In this document: one piece after another, positions 37,484-49,064 of the stretch
Numbering within the stretch: the stretch's first letter is position 1
Layout: each line of letters opens with the position of its first letter
NCBI RefSeq assembly: GCF_003205295.1
Contig: NZ_QJRP01000018.1
Coordinates: forward strand, 32,876-96,875
DNA: 64,000 nt
Source of the DNA: Pseudomonas mosselii
Lineage (GTDB): Bacteria > Pseudomonadota > Gammaproteobacteria > Pseudomonadales > Pseudomonadaceae
Direction of reading: 5' to 3'
Made by a program: the position numbers and the translations under genes
The notes under the pieces: model-generated
What the model was told of the DNA's origin: nothing
What the model saw: the letters and a program-made list of their open reading frames with translations, nothing else
Databases searched by the model: none

Positions 37484-38704
37484 TCAGCCCTTGGTCAGTT
37501 TTGCCACGGCACGTTCGAAACGATCCAGGCCTTCGTCGATGTCGGCATCCTCGACCACCAGGCTCGGGGCGAAGCGCACCACGTCAGGACCTGCCTGCAG
37601 GACCATCACGCCTTCTTTCTCGGCGGCATTGAGGATGTCCTTGGCCTTGCCTTTCCAGGCCTCGCTCAGCACGCAGCCGATCAGCAGGCCGACGCCGCGC
37701 ACCTGGGTGAACAGGCCGGTTTGCTGGCCGATCTTCTCCAGGCGGGTCTTGAAGCGCTCATGCTTGGCCTTGATACCCGCCAGGGTTTCAGGCGTGTTGA
37801 TCACATCCAGCACCGCACAGGCGACGGCGCAGCCCAATGGGTTGCCACCGTAGGTGGTGCCGTGGGTGCCGACCGCCAGGTGTTTGGCGATATCACTGGT
37901 GGTCAGCATGGCGCCGATCGGGAAACCGCCGCCCAGGCTCTTGGCGCTGGTCAGGATGTCCGGGGTGACGCCATAGTGCTGGTAGGCGTACAGCGAGCCG
38001 GTACGGCCGACGCCGGTCTGCACTTCGTCGAAGATCAGCAGGGCGTTGTGCTCGTCGCACAGCTTGCGCGCGCCTTCCAGGTAGGCCTTGTCGGCCGGGA
38101 CCACGCCGCTCTCGCCCTGGATCGGCTCGATGACCACGGCGCAGGTCTTGTCGGAAATCTGTGCCTTCAGCGCTTCCAGGTCGTTGTACGGCACATGGCT
38201 GATACCGGTGATCTTCGGCCCGAAGCCGTCGGAGTACTTGGGCTGGCCACCGACGCTGACGGTGAACAGGGTGCGACCGTGGAAGCTGTTCACGGTGGCA
38301 ATGATCTCGTGCTTCTCCGGGCCGAAGCGGTCGTGGGCGACGCGACGGGCCAGCTTGAAGGCGGCCTCGTTGGACTCGGCGCCGGAGTTGCAGAAGAACG
38401 CGCGCTCGGCAAAGGTCGCGTCCACCAGTTTGTGCGCCAGGCGCAGGGCCGGCTCGTTGGTGAACACGTTGGAGACGTGCCAGAGGGTGTTGGCCTGCTC
38501 GGTGAGCGCCTTGACCAGCGCCGGGTGGCAGTGGCCCAGGGCGTTAACCGCGATGCCGCCGGCGAAGTCGATCAACTCGCGACCGGTCTGGTCCCAGACT
38601 CGGGAACCCTCGCCTCGTACAGGAATGAAGGCCGCCGGGGAGTAGTTGGGAACCATGACCTGGTCGAAATCGGCACGTTGCACCGGGGCTTGCTCAACGG
38701 ACAT
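37484..38704 (-). CDS. aruC: Succinylornithine/acetylornithine aminotransferase AruC
   Basis: The 406-residue product is a class III PLP aminotransferase. It has NSGAESNEAAFKLAR, LIFDEVQTGVGRTG and the PLP lysine in LTSAKSLGGGFPIGAM. In pseudomonads AruC acts in arginine degradation (succinylornithine) and also in arginine synthesis (ArgD role). It leads the aruC-F-G-astD-B-orf-E operon, with an ArgR-like site about 150 bases upstream. Confidence 0.95.
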   Translation of the reverse strand: MSVEQAPVQRADFDQVMVPNYSPAAFIPVRGEGSRVWDQTGRELIDFAGGIAVNALGHCHPALVKALTEQANTLWHVSNVFTNEPALRLAHKLVDATFAERAFFCNSGAESNEAAFKLARRVAHDRFGPEKHEIIATVNSFHGRTLFTVSVGGQPKYSDGFGPKITGISHVPYNDLEALKAQISDKTCAVVIEPIQGESGVVPADKAYLEGARKLCDEHNALLIFDEVQTGVGRTGSLYAYQHYGVTPDILTSAKSLGGGFPIGAMLTTSDIAKHLAVGTHGTTYGGNPLGCAVACAVLDVINTPETLAGIKAKHERFKTRLEKIGQQTGLFTQVRGVGLLIGCVLSEAWKGKAKDILNAAEKEGVMVLQAGPDVVRFAPSLVVEDADIDEGLDRFERAVAKLTKG

Positions 38705-38833
38705 CTGAGTCTCCTGAAGAGGAACGCTGGCCAGGAAGTGGCGAGCGATGAGGGGATTGTAAGGACTGATCGGCGCCTGTCCTTGCTGCCAGGCGACAAC
38801 TTGTTACAGCGCCAAACCGTGTTTTCACGCGGT

Positions 38834-38870
38834 TTTCGGCAATGCGACAAACAGTGTCGCAATCGCGCAG
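38834..38870 (-). promoter_or_regulatory. Candidate ArgR site upstream of aruC
   Basis: On the minus strand TGTCGC-N8-AA (38849 to 38834) matches the ArgR half-site TGTCGC-N8-AA described for P. aeruginosa. A weaker half-site (TGCGCG-N8-AC) lies about one helical repeat pair (20 bases) further upstream, to 38870. Tandem half-sites before an ArgR-induced operon are expected. The rest of the 340-base gap holds the REP pair. Confidence 0.55.
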
Positions 38871-38928
38871 TGTAACGGGAGATAGGAATCGGGTGAACGA
38901 CCGTTCACATATGAAAAGAGGTTGCCTG

Positions 38929-39031
38929 CACCGGCCTCTTCGCGGGTAAACCCGCTCCCACAGGATGGCACCGTACCTGAAAACAGCAGATTGCCTGTGG
39001 GAGCGGGTTTACCCGCGAAGAGGCCGGCACA
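38929..39031. repeat. Inverted REP pair (CCTCTTCGCGGGTAAACCCG family)
   Basis: Two facing copies of the typical P. putida REP: GCCGGCCTCTTCGCGGGTAA reading in from the right and its mirror on the left, each with CCCGCTCCCACAGG. It lies between the 3' end of argR and the aruC promoter region. Confidence 0.9.
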
Positions 39032-39044
39032 GACAATAGAGAAA

Positions 39045-40025
39045 TCAGCCCCGCTCGGCCGGCGCCGAACTCAGCTCGAACGGGCTGCTGCTGCGCCGCT
39101 GGTTACGGTCTTCACGCGGTGTGGCGCCAAAGAAATTGCGGTACGCACTGGAGAAATGCGGCCCCGAGGAGAAACCGCAGGACAATCCGATCTGGATGAT
39201 CGACTTGCTGGTCTGCATCAGCATCTGCCGTGCCTTGTTCAGGCGCAGTTCCAGGTAATACTGACTGGGCACGCGATTGAGGTACTGCTTGAAGATCCGC
39301 TCCAGCTGGCGACGGGACACGCACACATGCTGGGCGATCTCGTCGGTGGTCAGCGGCTCCTCGATATTGGCCTCCATCAGCAGCACCGCCTGGGTGAGCT
39401 TGGGGTGGCTGGAGCCCAGGCGATTCTGCAACGGAATGCGCTGGCGCTCACCCCCTTCACGGATACGCTCGACCACCAGCTCTTCCGACACCGCGCCCGC
39501 CAGCTCCGCGCCATGATCGCGCGCCAGCACCGCCAGCAGCAGGTCGGTCACCGCCATGCCGCCGCAGGCGGTCAGGCGATCACGGTCCCAGTCGAACAGG
39601 TGGCTGGTGGCGATCACCTTGGGGTAGCGCTCGGCAAAATCGTCCTGCCAACGCCAGTGCACCGCAGCGCGGTAGCCATCGAGCAGGCCCAGCGCCGCCA
39701 GCGGGTACACGCCGGCGGACAGGCCACCGATCATGCAGCCGCTGCGCGCCAGCTGCTTGAGCGCGGCGGACAACGACGATCCAATGGCCGCCGGCGGCTC
39801 GTCGGCCAGCAGGAACAGCTTGTGGCAACCCTCAAGACGACCGTTCCAGGCCTCGCCCGGCAGGCGCCAGGCACCCTCCTGCACGGCTTCGGCCTGCAGG
39901 TAGGCCAGCTCGTAGACCACATCCGGATGCACCCGCTGGGCCACCTGCAGCACCTCGTCGGCCAACGCCAGGGTCAGCGGCTTGGTGCTTGGCCAGATAA
40001 GAAATCCGATTCGCTGGGTGGTCAT
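39045..40025 (-). CDS. argR: Arginine-responsive AraC-type regulator ArgR
   Basis: The 326-residue product has an N-terminal DJ-1/PfpI-like sensor domain (to ~170, with GGLSAGVYPLAALGLLDGYR and TACGGMAVTDLLLAVLARDH) and a C-terminal AraC double helix-turn-helix (TDEIAQHVCVSRRQLERIFK; IIQIGLSCGFSSGPHFSSAY). This is the Pseudomonas ArgR type, unrelated to E. coli ArgR. It activates aru and aot genes with arginine. ATG 40025 is used (MTTQRIGF). It is the last gene after aotP. Confidence 0.95.
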   Translation of the reverse strand: MTTQRIGFLIWPSTKPLTLALADEVLQVAQRVHPDVVYELAYLQAEAVQEGAWRLPGEAWNGRLEGCHKLFLLADEPPAAIGSSLSAALKQLARSGCMIGGLSAGVYPLAALGLLDGYRAAVHWRWQDDFAERYPKVIATSHLFDWDRDRLTACGGMAVTDLLLAVLARDHGAELAGAVSEELVVERIREGGERQRIPLQNRLGSSHPKLTQAVLLMEANIEEPLTTDEIAQHVCVSRRQLERIFKQYLNRVPSQYYLELRLNKARQMLMQTSKSIIQIGLSCGFSSGPHFSSAYRNFFGATPREDRNQRRSSSPFELSSAPAERG

Positions 40026-40128
40026 AGGGCGTGGTCCGAAACCTGGAAGGAAGGGTTCGCGCTTGTGGCGCCAGGGCATGCCGCGCGGATGGCGCAGCAT
40101 GCCCCATTATGGTGCAAATGTGCAGCGA

Positions 40129-40893
<765 letters not shown>

Positions 40894-40915
40894 GCTGTCG
40901 GATCTCACAGAGCGG

Positions 40916-41614
40916 TCAGTGCTTGCGCGGCGCCAGGTAGCCGAGCCAGCGGCGTTCGGCCATCTTGAACAGGCGCACGAGGATGAAGGTCAGGCACAGG
41001 TAGAACACGCCCGCCGTGATGTAGGCCTCGAAAGGCAGGTAGTACTGGGCGTTGACCGTGCGCGCGGCACCGGTGATGTCGATCAGGGTGACGATCGACG
41101 CCAGGCTGGTGGTCTGCAGCATCATGATCACTTCGTTGCTGTACTGCGGCAGTGCCCGGCGCAGCGCCGACGGCAGGAGGATGCGGCGGTACATCTTCAT
41201 GCGCGACATGCCGATGGCCTTGGCCGCCTCGATTTCGCCATGGGGCGTGGCCTTGAGGCTGCCGGCGATGATCTCGGCGGTGTAGGCGCTGGTGTTGACG
41301 GCAAAGGCCAGGCAGGCGCAGAAGGTCGCGCTGGACAGCCACGGCCACAGGAAGCTCTCGCGCACTGCCTCGAACTGGGCCAGACCGTAGTAGATCAGGA
41401 ACAGCTGCACCAACATCGGCGTGCCGCGGATCACGTAGGTGTACAGCCAGGCGCTCATGTTCACCAGCGGCTGCTTGGAGACGCGCATCAGGCCCAGCGG
41501 AACGGCCGCCAACAGGCCGAACAGCAGCGACAGCGCCAGCAGCTTGAGGGTGGTCAGCAGGCCGCCCAGGTACAGCGGCATGGCCTCCCAGATGACGTTG
41601 TAGTCGAAGATCAT
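40916..41614 (-). CDS. aotM: Arginine/ornithine ABC transporter permease AotM
   Basis: The 232-residue inner-membrane protein is of the HisM type with about five membrane segments and the EAA loop (ATPHGEIEAAKAIGMSRMKM). Its ATG overlaps the aotQ stop (ATGA), so the two permeases are translationally coupled. Confidence 0.93.
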   Translation of the reverse strand: MIFDYNVIWEAMPLYLGGLLTTLKLLALSLLFGLLAAVPLGLMRVSKQPLVNMSAWLYTYVIRGTPMLVQLFLIYYGLAQFEAVRESFLWPWLSSATFCACLAFAVNTSAYTAEIIAGSLKATPHGEIEAAKAIGMSRMKMYRRILLPSALRRALPQYSNEVIMMLQTTSLASIVTLIDITGAARTVNAQYYLPFEAYITAGVFYLCLTFILVRLFKMAERRWLGYLAPRKH

Positions 41615-42300
41615 AGTTCAGCCGCCTTGACGCCCACCGAGTAGCGCTTCTCGAGATACTTCAGCGCCAGCAGCGAGACACTGGTCAGCACCAGGTACAA
41701 CGCCGCCACCGCGAGGAAGAAGGTGAAGGGTTCGCGGGTGGCGTCCGCCGCCTGCTTGGCCTTGAACATCATGTCCTGCAGGCCGACCACCGAAATCAGC
41801 GCGGTCGCCTTGGTCAGCACCAGCCAGTTGTTGGTGAAGCCCGGGATCGCCAGGCGGATCATCTGCGGCACCATGATCCGGAAGAACACCTGGACACCGC
41901 TCATGCCATAGGCTGCGCCCGCTTCGGCCTGGCCCTTGGGAATACCCAGGAAGGCGCCGCGGAAGGTTTCCGACAGGTAGGCACCGAAAATGAAGCCCAG
42001 GGTGCCGATGCCGGCGACCAGCGGGTTCAGGTCGATGTAGTCGTCATAGCCGAGCAGCGGCGCCACCCGGTTGATGATGTCCTGGCCGCCGTAGAAGATC
42101 AGCAGGATCAACACCAGATCAGGGATGCCACGGATCACCGTGGAGTACAGATCCCCCAGCCAGGCCAGCCAGCGCACCGGCGACAAGCGCAGCGCCACGC
42201 CGATCAGGCCGAGGACAATGGCCAGGGCCATCGACGACAGGGCGAGCTGCAGCGTCAGCCACGCCCCGTCGAGGATGACTGCCCCATAGCCTTTCAACAT
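41611..42300 (-). CDS. aotQ: Arginine/ornithine ABC transporter permease AotQ
   Basis: The 229-residue inner-membrane protein is of the HisQ type: VIRGIPDLVLILLIFYGGQD, the EAA loop IPKGQAEAGAAYGMSGVQVF, about five membrane segments. It forms the heterodimeric channel with AotM. It follows aotJ after a gap with a 12-bp stem-loop. Confidence 0.93.
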   Translation of the reverse strand: MLKGYGAVILDGAWLTLQLALSSMALAIVLGLIGVALRLSPVRWLAWLGDLYSTVIRGIPDLVLILLIFYGGQDIINRVAPLLGYDDYIDLNPLVAGIGTLGFIFGAYLSETFRGAFLGIPKGQAEAGAAYGMSGVQVFFRIMVPQMIRLAIPGFTNNWLVLTKATALISVVGLQDMMFKAKQAADATREPFTFFLAVAALYLVLTSVSLLALKYLEKRYSVGVKAAEL

Positions 42301-42331
42301 GATTCGAATTCCTCAGGGCTTGGGAATGAAA

Positions 42332-42370
42332 AATGGTGCAAACCTCAGAGATTCTGCTGTTTGCACCATT
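42332..42370 (-). other. Intercistronic stem-loop between aotJ and aotQ
   Basis: AATGGTGCAAAC, 15-base loop, GTTTGCACCATT: perfect 12-bp arms with no terminal T-run. Such hairpins after a binding-protein gene usually stabilise its mRNA and lower permease expression. Confidence 0.75.
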
Positions 42371-42391
42371 GCACAGGTGAAACTCGATGGC

Positions 42392-43177
42392 TTACTTCGA
42401 GTCTGGACCGTAGATGTCGAAGTTGAAGTACTTCTTCTCGATCTCTTTGTATTTGCCGTTGGCACGGATCGCGTCGATGGCGGCGTTGATGCGCTCGGCG
42501 TTGGCGGTGTCGCCCTTGCGCACGGCAATGCCGACGCCGTCACCGAAGTACTTGGTGTCGGTGAAGGCCGGGCCTACGAAGGCGAAGCCCTTGCCGGCGT
42601 CGGTCTTCAGGAAACCGTCTTCGAGCAGGGTGGCGTCGGCCACGGTACCGTCAAGGCGACCAGCGGCGACGTCCAGGTAGATTTCGTTCTGGGTGCCATA
42701 AGGCACGACGGTGGCGCCTTGCGGGGCCAGGACTTCCTTGGCGAAGCGGTCATGGATCGAACCGCGCTGCACGCCGATCTTCTTGCCCTTGAGCTCGGCC
42801 AGGCTGTCGCTGACGGCAGTGCCTTCCTTCATGACCAGGCGCGCCGGGGTCAGGTAGTAGCGCTTGGTGAAGTCGACCGACTTCTTGCGATCATCAGTGA
42901 TCGACATGGACGACAGGATGGCGTCGATCTTGCGCACCTTCAGTGCCGGGATCAGGCCGTCGAACTCCTGCTCGACCCAGGTGCACTTGGCTTTCATCTG
43001 TTCGCACAGGGCGTTGCCGATGTCGTAGTCGAAGCCGGCGAGGCTGCCATCAGGCTGCTTGAAGGCGAAGGGTGGGTAGGCGGCCTCGATACCGATCTTC
43101 AACGGCTTCTCATCGGCCTGCGATACCAGGGAAAACACGGAAAGCGCCAGGGCGCCAAGCAGTGCGAGCTTCTTCAT
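42392..43177 (-). CDS. aotJ: Arginine/ornithine-binding periplasmic protein AotJ
   Basis: The 261-residue product has a signal peptide (MKKLALLGALALSVFSLVSQ, then cleavage before DEKPLKIGIEA) and a family 3 solute-binding domain (AAYPPFAFKQPDGSLAGFDY, then DIGNALCEQMKAKC). Two Cys in the first lobe match LAO-type binding proteins. It captures arginine/ornithine for AotQMP. The start at ATG 43177 follows AGGTAA-type bases and the signal peptide. It is first of aotJQMP-argR. Confidence 0.94.
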   Translation of the reverse strand: MKKLALLGALALSVFSLVSQADEKPLKIGIEAAYPPFAFKQPDGSLAGFDYDIGNALCEQMKAKCTWVEQEFDGLIPALKVRKIDAILSSMSITDDRKKSVDFTKRYYLTPARLVMKEGTAVSDSLAELKGKKIGVQRGSIHDRFAKEVLAPQGATVVPYGTQNEIYLDVAAGRLDGTVADATLLEDGFLKTDAGKGFAFVGPAFTDTKYFGDGVGIAVRKGDTANAERINAAIDAIRANGKYKEIEKKYFNFDIYGPDSK

Positions 43178-43296
43178 CAGGTAACTCCATCGGTACGGGG
43201 CAATACAAGGCAGTTGTAACGGCTGCCCGATATGCGAATGGGTACAGCGCGAGCCGCGCAGGTTTCGACCAAGGTCGCAGACCACGAGCGAGTGAG

Positions 43297-43343
43297 TGGC
43301 ATTCTAGCGACAGCCCGGTGGTCGATATTTCTTCAAAGCGACA
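43297..43343 (-). promoter_or_regulatory. Candidate ArgR sites upstream of aotJ
   Basis: On the minus strand TGTCGC-N8-AA (43343 to 43328) matches the ArgR half-site, and a second TGTCGC-N8-CA is at 43312 to 43297. They lie 120-165 bases upstream of the aotJ start, which fits ArgR activation. The 43344-43625 stretch beyond shows no gene. Confidence 0.45.
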
Positions 43344-43625
43344 ACTAATTACAGAAGCGCCAGGAACCGCGGCGGGCGATATTGACAGCTCCTGCGAGAT
43401 ATGCAAGAGCAAAAGAGAAATAACCTATACCCAAAGCAATAAGCGGGCCCATTATTGGCAAAGCCTTGTATTCCGGCAAGCGCAGCGTGCGACCCCACAC
43501 AAAATGCTCGCAGCAATGCACTCAAATGGCACATGAATGTTTCCACAAACCCCGCATTTGGGCGAAATCGGTGACAGCCAGGGTTACCGATGAATGTCGG
43601 AGTAACAGTCTGCATCAGTAAAGCA

Positions 43626-43656
43626 AAAACCCCGCCGGGTGTGGGCGGGGCTTTTA
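43626..43656 (-). terminator. Rho-independent terminator after acs
   Basis: On the minus strand AAAGCCCCGCC-CACACCC-GGCGGGGTTTTT: strong stem with T-run, about 70 bases past the acs stop. A half REP unit lies between them. Confidence 0.9.
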
Positions 43657-43663
43657 CTGATGG

Positions 43664-43694
43664 CCTGATCGCGGGGCAAGCCCGCTCCCACGAC
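43664..43694. repeat. Single REP half-unit after acs
   Basis: GATCGCGGGGCAAGCCCGCT followed by CCCACGACC, one unpaired copy of the REP type ending in CCCGCTCCCAC. Confidence 0.7.
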
Positions 43695-43726
43695 CTTCAG
43701 GAGCCGACTTGCCGCGATGCTTCGAC

Positions 43727-45688
<1,962 letters not shown>

Positions 45689-45710
45689 CTGTGTTACCTC
45701 GGTGTAATAG

Positions 45711-45718
45711 TTGTTTTT
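45711..45718 (-). promoter_or_regulatory. Hfq/Crc-type CA motif in acs leader
   Basis: AAAAACAA on the transcript strand, fitting AANAANAA, 23 bases upstream of the acs ATG. The rest of the 406-base gap to the next gene (45719-46094) is AT-richer promoter sequence for both divergent genes, with no other feature I can define. Confidence 0.5.
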
Positions 45719-46094
45719 GTATGGAACCGTTTGTAACTGTACCAGAGCGGCCAAGACCATTCGACGTTGGTAGTAACGCGACGGGCCGTCGACTCACCGA
45801 TCAGGCGCGACCGCTCTAGTACATGGCATGCAGCCATCGCCGAGAGGAAAAGACAGGGTTTCGACGGGGATTGTTACAGATTCTGTCAAAAGACTTTATC
45901 AAAACCCCCTCTGTTTCAGCCGTGAGCGCCTCCCTAAAATTCATCTCGCCAGCAACGGCAACGCGATTAACTTGGTAACAGCCCCCACGAAGGCAACGTT
46001 AATCCGTACCTCATCCCAATAGTTGAAACTTGCTGTACTCGCGGCGCCATAAGCGCCGCGTGCCCCCTCACGACCTTAGACAGGTAACTTGAAA

Positions 46095-46349
46095 ATGAAA
46101 GCTTTACTGGTATTGGTACTTGGCGGTTTTTGCGGCGCGGCATTGGCCGGCGAAGCAAAAGATGTCGAGCAGATTCCGGTTGAACAGTACAGTTATTCGC
46201 AGCACCTGGACATCGCCCGCGTCATCTCCATGAGCGAAGTGCCGAACGTCTGCGAAGTGGTGCCAGCCCGCATGACCTACGAGGACTCCCAGGGCCAGAA
46301 GCACATTCTCGAATACCGCGTGATGGGGAACGGTTGTTCCAACGGCTGA
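46095..46349 (+). CDS. DUF2790-type small exported protein
   Basis: The 84-residue product has a signal peptide (MKALLVLVLGGFCGAALA) and one domain with QYSYSQHLDIARVISMSEVP, NVCEVVPARMTYEDSQGQKH and EYRVMGNGCSNG, which I recognise as the DUF2790 pattern of Pseudomonas. Two Cys could form a disulfide in the periplasm. The function is unknown; several such paralogues in pseudomonads respond to metals or stress. The ATG at 46095 is preferred over a TTG two codons upstream. It lies between acs (divergent) and phhR (convergent). Confidence 0.8.
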   Translation: MKALLVLVLGGFCGAALAGEAKDVEQIPVEQYSYSQHLDIARVISMSEVPNVCEVVPARMTYEDSQGQKHILEYRVMGNGCSNG

Positions 46350-46358
46350 GGCCATAGG

Positions 46359-46390
46359 TTTATCGCGGGACAAGCCCGCTCCCACAGGGT
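46359..46390. repeat. Single REP half-unit before phhR 3' end
   Basis: TTTATCGCGGGACAAGCCCG followed by CTCCCACAGGG, an unpaired REP copy of the CCCGCTCCCACAGG family, between convergent genes. Confidence 0.75.
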
Positions 46391-46421
46391 TAAGTGTAAC
46401 TTTCAAGGTAATTAGCCACAC

Positions 46422-47981
46422 TCACTCCCCCGACTTGCTCAACGAATAATCCCGCAACTTGTTGGCAATGGTCGTATGGGAAACACCCAATCTTTTCCCC
46501 AGCGCCCGGCTACTTGTAAATTCACTCATCAAACTTTCCAATACCGCCTTTTCAAACCGCCCGACAATCTGCGAAAGATCACCATCCAGGGAAAACTCGC
46601 CCAATGGCTGGCGTGCGCCATAATCCGGCAAACGAATATGTTCGCTCTTCACCACCCCGCCCTCGCACAACGATACCGCCTGAAACAGCACGTTCTCCAG
46701 CTGGCGCACGTTGCCCGGCCAATGATATTGAGCAAGCTTGTCCATCGCCGCCGGCGCCAGGCGCGGCATCGGGCAGCCGATCTGCCGGCTGGCCTGGTCA
46801 AGGAAGTGCTGCACCAGCCCCTCCAGGCCATCCATGCACTCGCGCAGCGGCGGGATATGCAGCGAAAGCACATTGAGGCGATGGTAGAGGTCCTGGCGGA
46901 ACTCGCCCCGGGAGCACAACTCGGACAGATCGACCTGGGTCGCGCAAATCACCCGCACATCCAGGTACACCTCCTCGTCACTGCCGACCCGGCGGAAACA
47001 GCCATCCTGCAGGAAGCGCAGCAGCTTGACCTGCAAGCGCGGGCTCATCTCCCCGACGCCATCGAGGAACAGCGTGCCACCGGCGGTAAGCTCCAGCAGC
47101 CCCAGCTTGCCTTCGGCCCGCGCGCCTTCGAACGCCCCCGGGCCATAGCCGAACAGCTCAGTCTCGGCCATCGACTCTGGCAGGCCGGCGCAGTTGAGCG
47201 CCATCAACGGCGCCTGGCCACGAGGGCTGGCCAGGTGGCAGGCGCGCGCCAGCAATTCCTTGCCGGTGCCAGTCTCGCCCTCGATCAGCAGCGGCGCATC
47301 CAGCGGCGCCATGCGCCGCGCCTCGCGCACCACCGCGGCCATCACCCGCGAGCTCTGGAAAATGCTGTCGAAGCCACGCAGCTCCTGCTTGCGCACGTTG
47401 TAGATGCGCTCGCCGATGCGATCGGCGCGATGCAAGGTGATCACCGCGCCCGCCAGGGCCTCGCTGTCGTCATGCTCAGATTGCAACGGCGCGATATCGG
47501 CGAGGAACACATCGCCCTTGACCTTGATGCGCAGGCCGTTGATCCGCGACTTGTTGGCGCGGATCAGCTCCGGCAGGTCGAAGTCCTCGACATAGCGCGA
47601 CAACGGAATGCCCGGCACCTCGTCCACCCGCACCCCGAGCAACTGCGCCGCGCCACGGTTGGCGGCAACGATGCTGCCGCCCATGTCGATCGACAGCACC
47701 GGGAAGTCCAGCGCGCCCAACAACGCGTTCAGCTCCATGTGCCGGCGCTCGCTGGGCATCAGGCCGACGCGCTTGACGCCAAACACCCCGGCGATCGACT
47801 CGAACTTCGGCCGCAGGGCCTGGAACTGCAGGTTGATCAGGTTCGGGCAGTGCAGGTAGATGGCGTTGCCATGATCGCCGCCCACCTCGCCGCGCAGCAC
47901 GTTGATGCCGTACTCCACCAACAGGTTGAGGATGTCCCGCAGGATGCCGATGCGGTTCTGGCAGTGCACTTTGATACGCAT
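46422..47981 (-). CDS. phhR: TyrR-family regulator PhhR
   Basis: The 519-residue product has an N-terminal ACT domain (MRIKVHCQNRIGILRDILNL), a PAS domain (~85-185), an AAA+ domain (Walker A LIEGETGTGKELLA, Walker B GGTLFLDGVGE) and a C-terminal Fis-like helix-turn-helix (SSRALGKRLGVSHTTIANKL). PhhR activates phenylalanine/tyrosine catabolism. The sigma-54 contact loop reads GAFEGA (residues 282-287), not GAFTGA, consistent with P. putida PhhR acting on sigma-70 promoters. It diverges from phhA. Confidence 0.95.
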   Translation of the reverse strand: MRIKVHCQNRIGILRDILNLLVEYGINVLRGEVGGDHGNAIYLHCPNLINLQFQALRPKFESIAGVFGVKRVGLMPSERRHMELNALLGALDFPVLSIDMGGSIVAANRGAAQLLGVRVDEVPGIPLSRYVEDFDLPELIRANKSRINGLRIKVKGDVFLADIAPLQSEHDDSEALAGAVITLHRADRIGERIYNVRKQELRGFDSIFQSSRVMAAVVREARRMAPLDAPLLIEGETGTGKELLARACHLASPRGQAPLMALNCAGLPESMAETELFGYGPGAFEGARAEGKLGLLELTAGGTLFLDGVGEMSPRLQVKLLRFLQDGCFRRVGSDEEVYLDVRVICATQVDLSELCSRGEFRQDLYHRLNVLSLHIPPLRECMDGLEGLVQHFLDQASRQIGCPMPRLAPAAMDKLAQYHWPGNVRQLENVLFQAVSLCEGGVVKSEHIRLPDYGARQPLGEFSLDGDLSQIVGRFEKAVLESLMSEFTSSRALGKRLGVSHTTIANKLRDYSLSKSGE

Positions 47982-48101
47982 GAAAGCTCTCGAAGCGGCC
48001 AAGATTTTTACTCGGCACGCGGAAAAGTCGTAAAGATAAGCTGACAGATTCACCCTTCTGCCCAGCTCGATGCCCGTGATTTTCCGGCACAAGGGCATTT
48101 T

Positions 48102-48119
48102 TGTAAAATTATCGTTACG
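48102..48119 (+). promoter_or_regulatory. PhhR box upstream of phhA
   Basis: TGTAAAATTATCGTTACG is a TyrR/PhhR-type site (TGTAAA-N6-TTTACA-like) and agrees with the P. putida PhhR target as I remember it. It is centred about 127 bases before the phhA ATG and 130 before phhR. A weaker partner (CGTAAAGATAAGCTGACA) lies near 48028. Confidence 0.75.
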
Positions 48120-48208
48120 AATTCAGGACCAGCGGATAGCCACGAGCGGCTTCAACCCCGGTGCAAAGCCGCGTTTGTAGGGATATTCCTAAGGTATGTC
48201 CTGTACAT

Positions 48209-48216
48209 AACAAGAA
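48209..48216 (+). promoter_or_regulatory. Hfq/Crc-type CA motif before phhA
   Basis: AACAAGAA fits AANAANAA and lies 21 bases before the phhA ATG, just upstream of its AGGAGAG ribosome site. Confidence 0.5.
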
Positions 48217-48237
48217 CGCCCTCACCAGGAGAGCCAC

Positions 48238-49026
48238 ATGAAACAGACGCAATACGTGGCACGCGAGCCCGATGCGCATGGTTTTATCGACTACCCGCAG
48301 CAAGAGCATGCGGTGTGGAACACCCTGATCACTCGCCAACTGAAAGTGATCGAAGGCCGGGCATGCCAGGAATACCTGGACGGCATCGAGCAGCTCAAGC
48401 TACCCCATGACCGCATCCCCCAGCTCGGCGAAGTCAACAAGGTGCTGGGCGCCACCACAGGCTGGCAGGTCGCCCGCGTACCGGCGCTGATCCCCTTCCA
48501 GACCTTCTTCGAACTGCTGGCCAGCAAGCGCTTCCCGGTCGCCACCTTCATCCGCACCCCGGAAGAGCTGGACTACCTGCAGGAACCCGACATCTTCCAC
48601 GAGATCTTCGGCCACTGCCCGCTGCTGACCAACCCCTTCTTTGCCGAGTTCACCCACACCTACGGCAAGTTGGGCCTGGCGGCGACCAAGGAACAGCGTG
48701 TGTACCTGGCGCGCCTGTACTGGATGACCATCGAGTTCGGCCTGATGGAGACCGCGCAGGGTCGCAAGATCTATGGCGGCGGCATCCTCTCCTCGCCGAA
48801 GGAGACCGTCTACAGCCTGTCCGGCGAGCCCGAGCACCAGGCCTTCGACCCGATCGAAGCCATGCGCACGCCGTACCGCATCGATATCCTGCAGCCCCTG
48901 TACTTCGTCCTGCCGAACATGAAGCGCCTGTTCGACCTGGCCCACGAAGACATCATGGCCATGGTCCACCAGGCCATGCAGCTGGGCCTGCACGCACCGA
49001 AGTTTCCACCCAAGGTCGCCGCCTGA
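48238..49026 (+). CDS. phhA: Phenylalanine 4-hydroxylase PhhA
   Basis: The 262-residue product converts phenylalanine to tyrosine using O2 and tetrahydropterin. The non-haem iron ligands are the two His in DIFHEIFGHCPLL and the Glu in YWMTIEFGL. The length is that of the bacterial single-domain enzyme. AGGAGAG precedes the ATG. It starts the phhA-phhB-phhC operon under PhhR. Confidence 0.97.
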   Translation: MKQTQYVAREPDAHGFIDYPQQEHAVWNTLITRQLKVIEGRACQEYLDGIEQLKLPHDRIPQLGEVNKVLGATTGWQVARVPALIPFQTFFELLASKRFPVATFIRTPEELDYLQEPDIFHEIFGHCPLLTNPFFAEFTHTYGKLGLAATKEQRVYLARLYWMTIEFGLMETAQGRKIYGGGILSSPKETVYSLSGEPEHQAFDPIEAMRTPYRIDILQPLYFVLPNMKRLFDLAHEDIMAMVHQAMQLGLHAPKFPPKVAA

Positions 49027-49064
49027 GCGCCCCTGTCGATAACAACTCAAACCGGAAAACACCC

